A stretch of DNA of 64,000 bases from Actinocorallia longicatena (lineage in GTDB: Bacteria > Actinomycetota > Actinomycetes > Streptosporangiales > Streptosporangiaceae). Numbering within the stretch: the stretch's first letter is position 1; each line of letters begins with the position of its first letter. A program made the translations under genes and the position numbers. Positions 62,302-64,000 of this stretch are shown one piece after another. The stretch covers positions 186,001-250,000 of the forward strand of contig NZ_BAAAUV010000004.1 of NCBI RefSeq assembly GCF_039534125.1, given 5' to 3'. The notes beneath the pieces were generated by a model, which saw only the letters and a program-made list of their open reading frames with translations, had not been told where the DNA came from and searched no databases.

Positions 62302-63276
62302 TCACAGGTGGTCATCATAGGTGGCGGCCGGCGCGAACGCCTCCGACAGAGCCTGGAGGGCGTCCGCGAGGAACCGGATCGTGCGCGGCGTCCGCGGATG
62401 GGCGAGGAATCCGCCGTGGATGACACCGGGATAGACGTGCACCTCGGTCGGCACCCCCGCCGCGGAGAGCCGGGAGGCGTAGGCGAGGTCCTCGTCGAGG
62501 TAGGCGTCCAGGTCGCCGACGCCGAGGAACGCCGGGGCCAGGCCCGACAGGTCGGTGGCGCGCGCGGGAGCGGCCGTCGGCGGGACCGGGCCGTCCGGCA
62601 GGGCGCCGAGGTAGGCGCCCCACGCCAGCCGCTGCGCCTCGATGGGCCACAGCCCCCAGTGGCCCGCCCCGGCCCGGAGGGCGAGCATCGACGGGGTCTC
62701 TTCGCGGTCGTCGAGCATCGGGTAGACGAGCAGCTGCAGGACGGGCTGAGTCAGTCCGAGGTCGCGCAGGCGCAGGCAGAGCGCGGCGGCGAGGCCGGCT
62801 CCGGCACTCGCCCCGCCCACGGCGACGCGGGCCGGATCGATCCCGTGCGCGACCGGGTCGGCGGTCAGCCGCCGCCAGACGGTCTCGGCGTCGTCGAGGC
62901 CGGCGGGGTAGGGATGTTCCGGCGCGAGCCGCCAGTCGACCGACACCGCCGCGCAGCCGAGCTCGGCCGCCATCCGGTCCAGCCGGGCGTCGTTCTCCTC
63001 CAGCGTCCCCATGATGTAGGCGCCGCCGTGCAGGTAGACGAGGCAGGGCAGGGGGCCCTCGAGCCCGGCCGGACGGTACCAGCGCACCCGCACGTCCGGC
63101 CGGCCGTCGATGCCGGGGATGAGCGCGTCGGACCGCCGGACGCGCGGATCGGCGCGTACCGGCGGCGGGCTGACCGCGGCGAGCGAGGACCGCAGGGTCG
63201 CGACGCTGCTGACATCCCAGCGGGCGAGCAGGTCGAGCCTTGTTCCGGGCTCCACCCGGCGTTCGATCTCCATCAT
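62302..63276 (-). CDS. Alpha/beta-hydrolase esterase, hormone-sensitive lipase family
   Basis: 324-aa hydrolase: oxyanion-hole motif HGGAYIMG near residue 83, nucleophile motif GASAG, acid region DLDAYLDEDL and catalytic His in VIHGGFL. Family members hydrolyse short esters and lactones. Its place beside two flavin monooxygenases fits the hydrolysis of a Baeyer-Villiger product. Divergent from the flavoprotein gene at 63361; the 84-bp gap has an AT-rich GTTC-N7-GAAC repeat (63329-63343). Confidence 0.92.
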   Translation of the reverse strand: MMEIERRVEPGTRLDLLARWDVSSVATLRSSLAAVSPPPVRADPRVRRSDALIPGIDGRPDVRVRWYRPAGLEGPLPCLVYLHGGAYIMGTLEENDARLDRMAAELGCAAVSVDWRLAPEHPYPAGLDDAETVWRRLTADPVAHGIDPARVAVGGASAGAGLAAALCLRLRDLGLTQPVLQLLVYPMLDDREETPSMLALRAGAGHWGLWPIEAQRLAWGAYLGALPDGPVPPTAAPARATDLSGLAPAFLGVGDLDAYLDEDLAYASRLSAAGVPTEVHVYPGVIHGGFLAHPRTPRTIRFLADALQALSEAFAPAATYDDHL

Positions 63277-63360
63277 CGTCTTGACGGGCTCCCGGGGTGA
63301 GGTTAGCGTGCAAATAAAAGATATGACAGTTCGTTATATGAACACAAGAGGGGACCGGTC

Positions 63361-64000
63361 ATGACCGAAGCCTTCTCCGCATGGCTCGCTGATCTCGCGG
63401 CCGCACTGGAGACCGGATCCGAAACCGGGCTTGACGAGCTCTTCCTGGAGGAGGCGACATGGCGTGACTTCATGGCGTTCTCCTGGGACTTCAGCCACAG
63501 CGTCGGCCGGGCCGAGCTCGTGCCGCGGCTGCTGGAGCTCGCCAAGGACTGGGACGCGCGCGGCTTCGCACCCAGCGCCGAGCAGCCGCCCATCTCCGAC
63601 GAGGAGGGCACCAACGCCTTCTTCGACTTCACCACCAAGGACCGGCGCGACCGTGCCTACGTGCGGCTCGTCCCGCAGGGGGAGCGGCTCGTCGCGGCCG
63701 TCCTGCAGACCCAGGTGGTGGGGCTGCTGGAGCACCCGGAGCGGATCCGTCACCATCGTGAGGAGGGCAAGGTCTACGGGACCGTCCCCCGCCGCACCCG
63801 CTGGTCGGATGACCGGCGCGCCGCCGCCGCCTTCGCCGACGAGGACCCGGCCGTCGTCGTGCTCGGAGCAGGGCACAACGGCCTCTCGATCGCGGCCCGG
63901 CTGGGCGCGCTCGGCGTGCCGACGCTCGTCATCGACCGAGAGGAGCGCGTCGGCGACGTCTGGCGCAAGCGCTACGCCGCGCTCGCCCTGCACAGCACCG
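63361..64000 (+). CDS. Flavin monooxygenase with N-terminal SnoaL-like domain (3' end outside window)
   Basis: Open frame of 213 codons running off the window, no stop. Residues 1 to about 145 are a SnoaL/NTF2-like domain (TWRDFMAFSWDF, FFDFTTKDRRDRAYVRLVPQG). A flavin-binding domain then starts with VVVLGAGHNGLSIAARLGALG, followed by VIDREERVGDVWRKRY (G-D-x-W-R as in flavin-containing monooxygenases). AGGGGACC precedes ATG 63361. It is a fusion of the two domain types encoded separately at 51243-53692. Confidence 0.88.
   Translation, partial: MTEAFSAWLADLAAALETGSETGLDELFLEEATWRDFMAFSWDFSHSVGRAELVPRLLELAKDWDARGFAPSAEQPPISDEEGTNAFFDFTTKDRRDRAYVRLVPQGERLVAAVLQTQVVGLLEHPERIRHHREEGKVYGTVPRRTRWSDDRRAAAAFADEDPAVVVLGAGHNGLSIAARLGALGVPTLVIDREERVGDVWRKRYAALALHST

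Overview
The window is high-GC DNA with GC-rich third codon positions, many GTG starts and tightly overlapping operons. It carries a complete Pup-proteasome locus and a YrbE/Mce lipid-import operon, so the source is an actinobacterium. The order Streptosporangiales (Actinomadura, Actinocorallia and relatives) is my best guess, from gene content alone. I see no tRNA, rRNA, CRISPR array, insertion sequence or phage genes.

Layout. 1-10907: three neighbouring peptide/nickel-type ABC transporter gene sets. The first is cut by the window edge. The second is complete (DppC, lipoprotein, DppB, two ATPases) and shares long identical DNA blocks with the first. The third is a permease pair without a binding protein. 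10973-16420: a DesK/LiaS-type two-component system followed by a MacB/FtsX-type exporter. 16584-19913: an HdeD-like membrane protein, a DEDDh exonuclease, a RecB-like nuclease and a site-2 protease. 19958-29300: the trmI-arc-dop-pup-(endonuclease VII-like)-prcB-prcA-pafA locus. Pup ends in GGQ, so Dop must deamidate it before PafA can conjugate it. 29355-30779: a methyltransferase and an AraC regulator, head to head.

30810-64000 is largely devoted to uptake and oxidation of an unidentified hydrophobic, probably cyclic, substrate. A P450 with its own SDR, ferredoxin and ferredoxin reductase is divergent from a full Mce importer operon (two YrbE, six Mce, one Mce-associated protein), which is followed by a PucR and a TetR regulator. 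A conservon-like signalling operon lacking its GTPase (45216-48272) and another TetR gene interrupt the block. A second P450, an SDR lacking the catalytic lysine, a Baeyer-Villiger-type monooxygenase, two SnoaL-like proteins, a cyclase-family hydrolase, a second SDR, an acyl-CoA dehydrogenase, a zinc alcohol dehydrogenase, an acyl-CoA synthetase, a fused E1 alpha-beta dehydrogenase, a TetR regulator, an esterase and the start of a SnoaL-flavin monooxygenase fusion then follow. Read together, this looks like import, hydroxylation, oxidation to a ketone, Baeyer-Villiger oxygen insertion, ester hydrolysis, CoA activation and beta-oxidation. The substrate and the order of steps are inference.

Regulation visible in the DNA: nine genes have a TANNNT hexamer 6-7 nt before the start codon, the geometry of leaderless mRNA. 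Two promoters in the catabolic region share a 14-bp sequence (ACYGRTCGGTCTAT) that may be a TetR operator.
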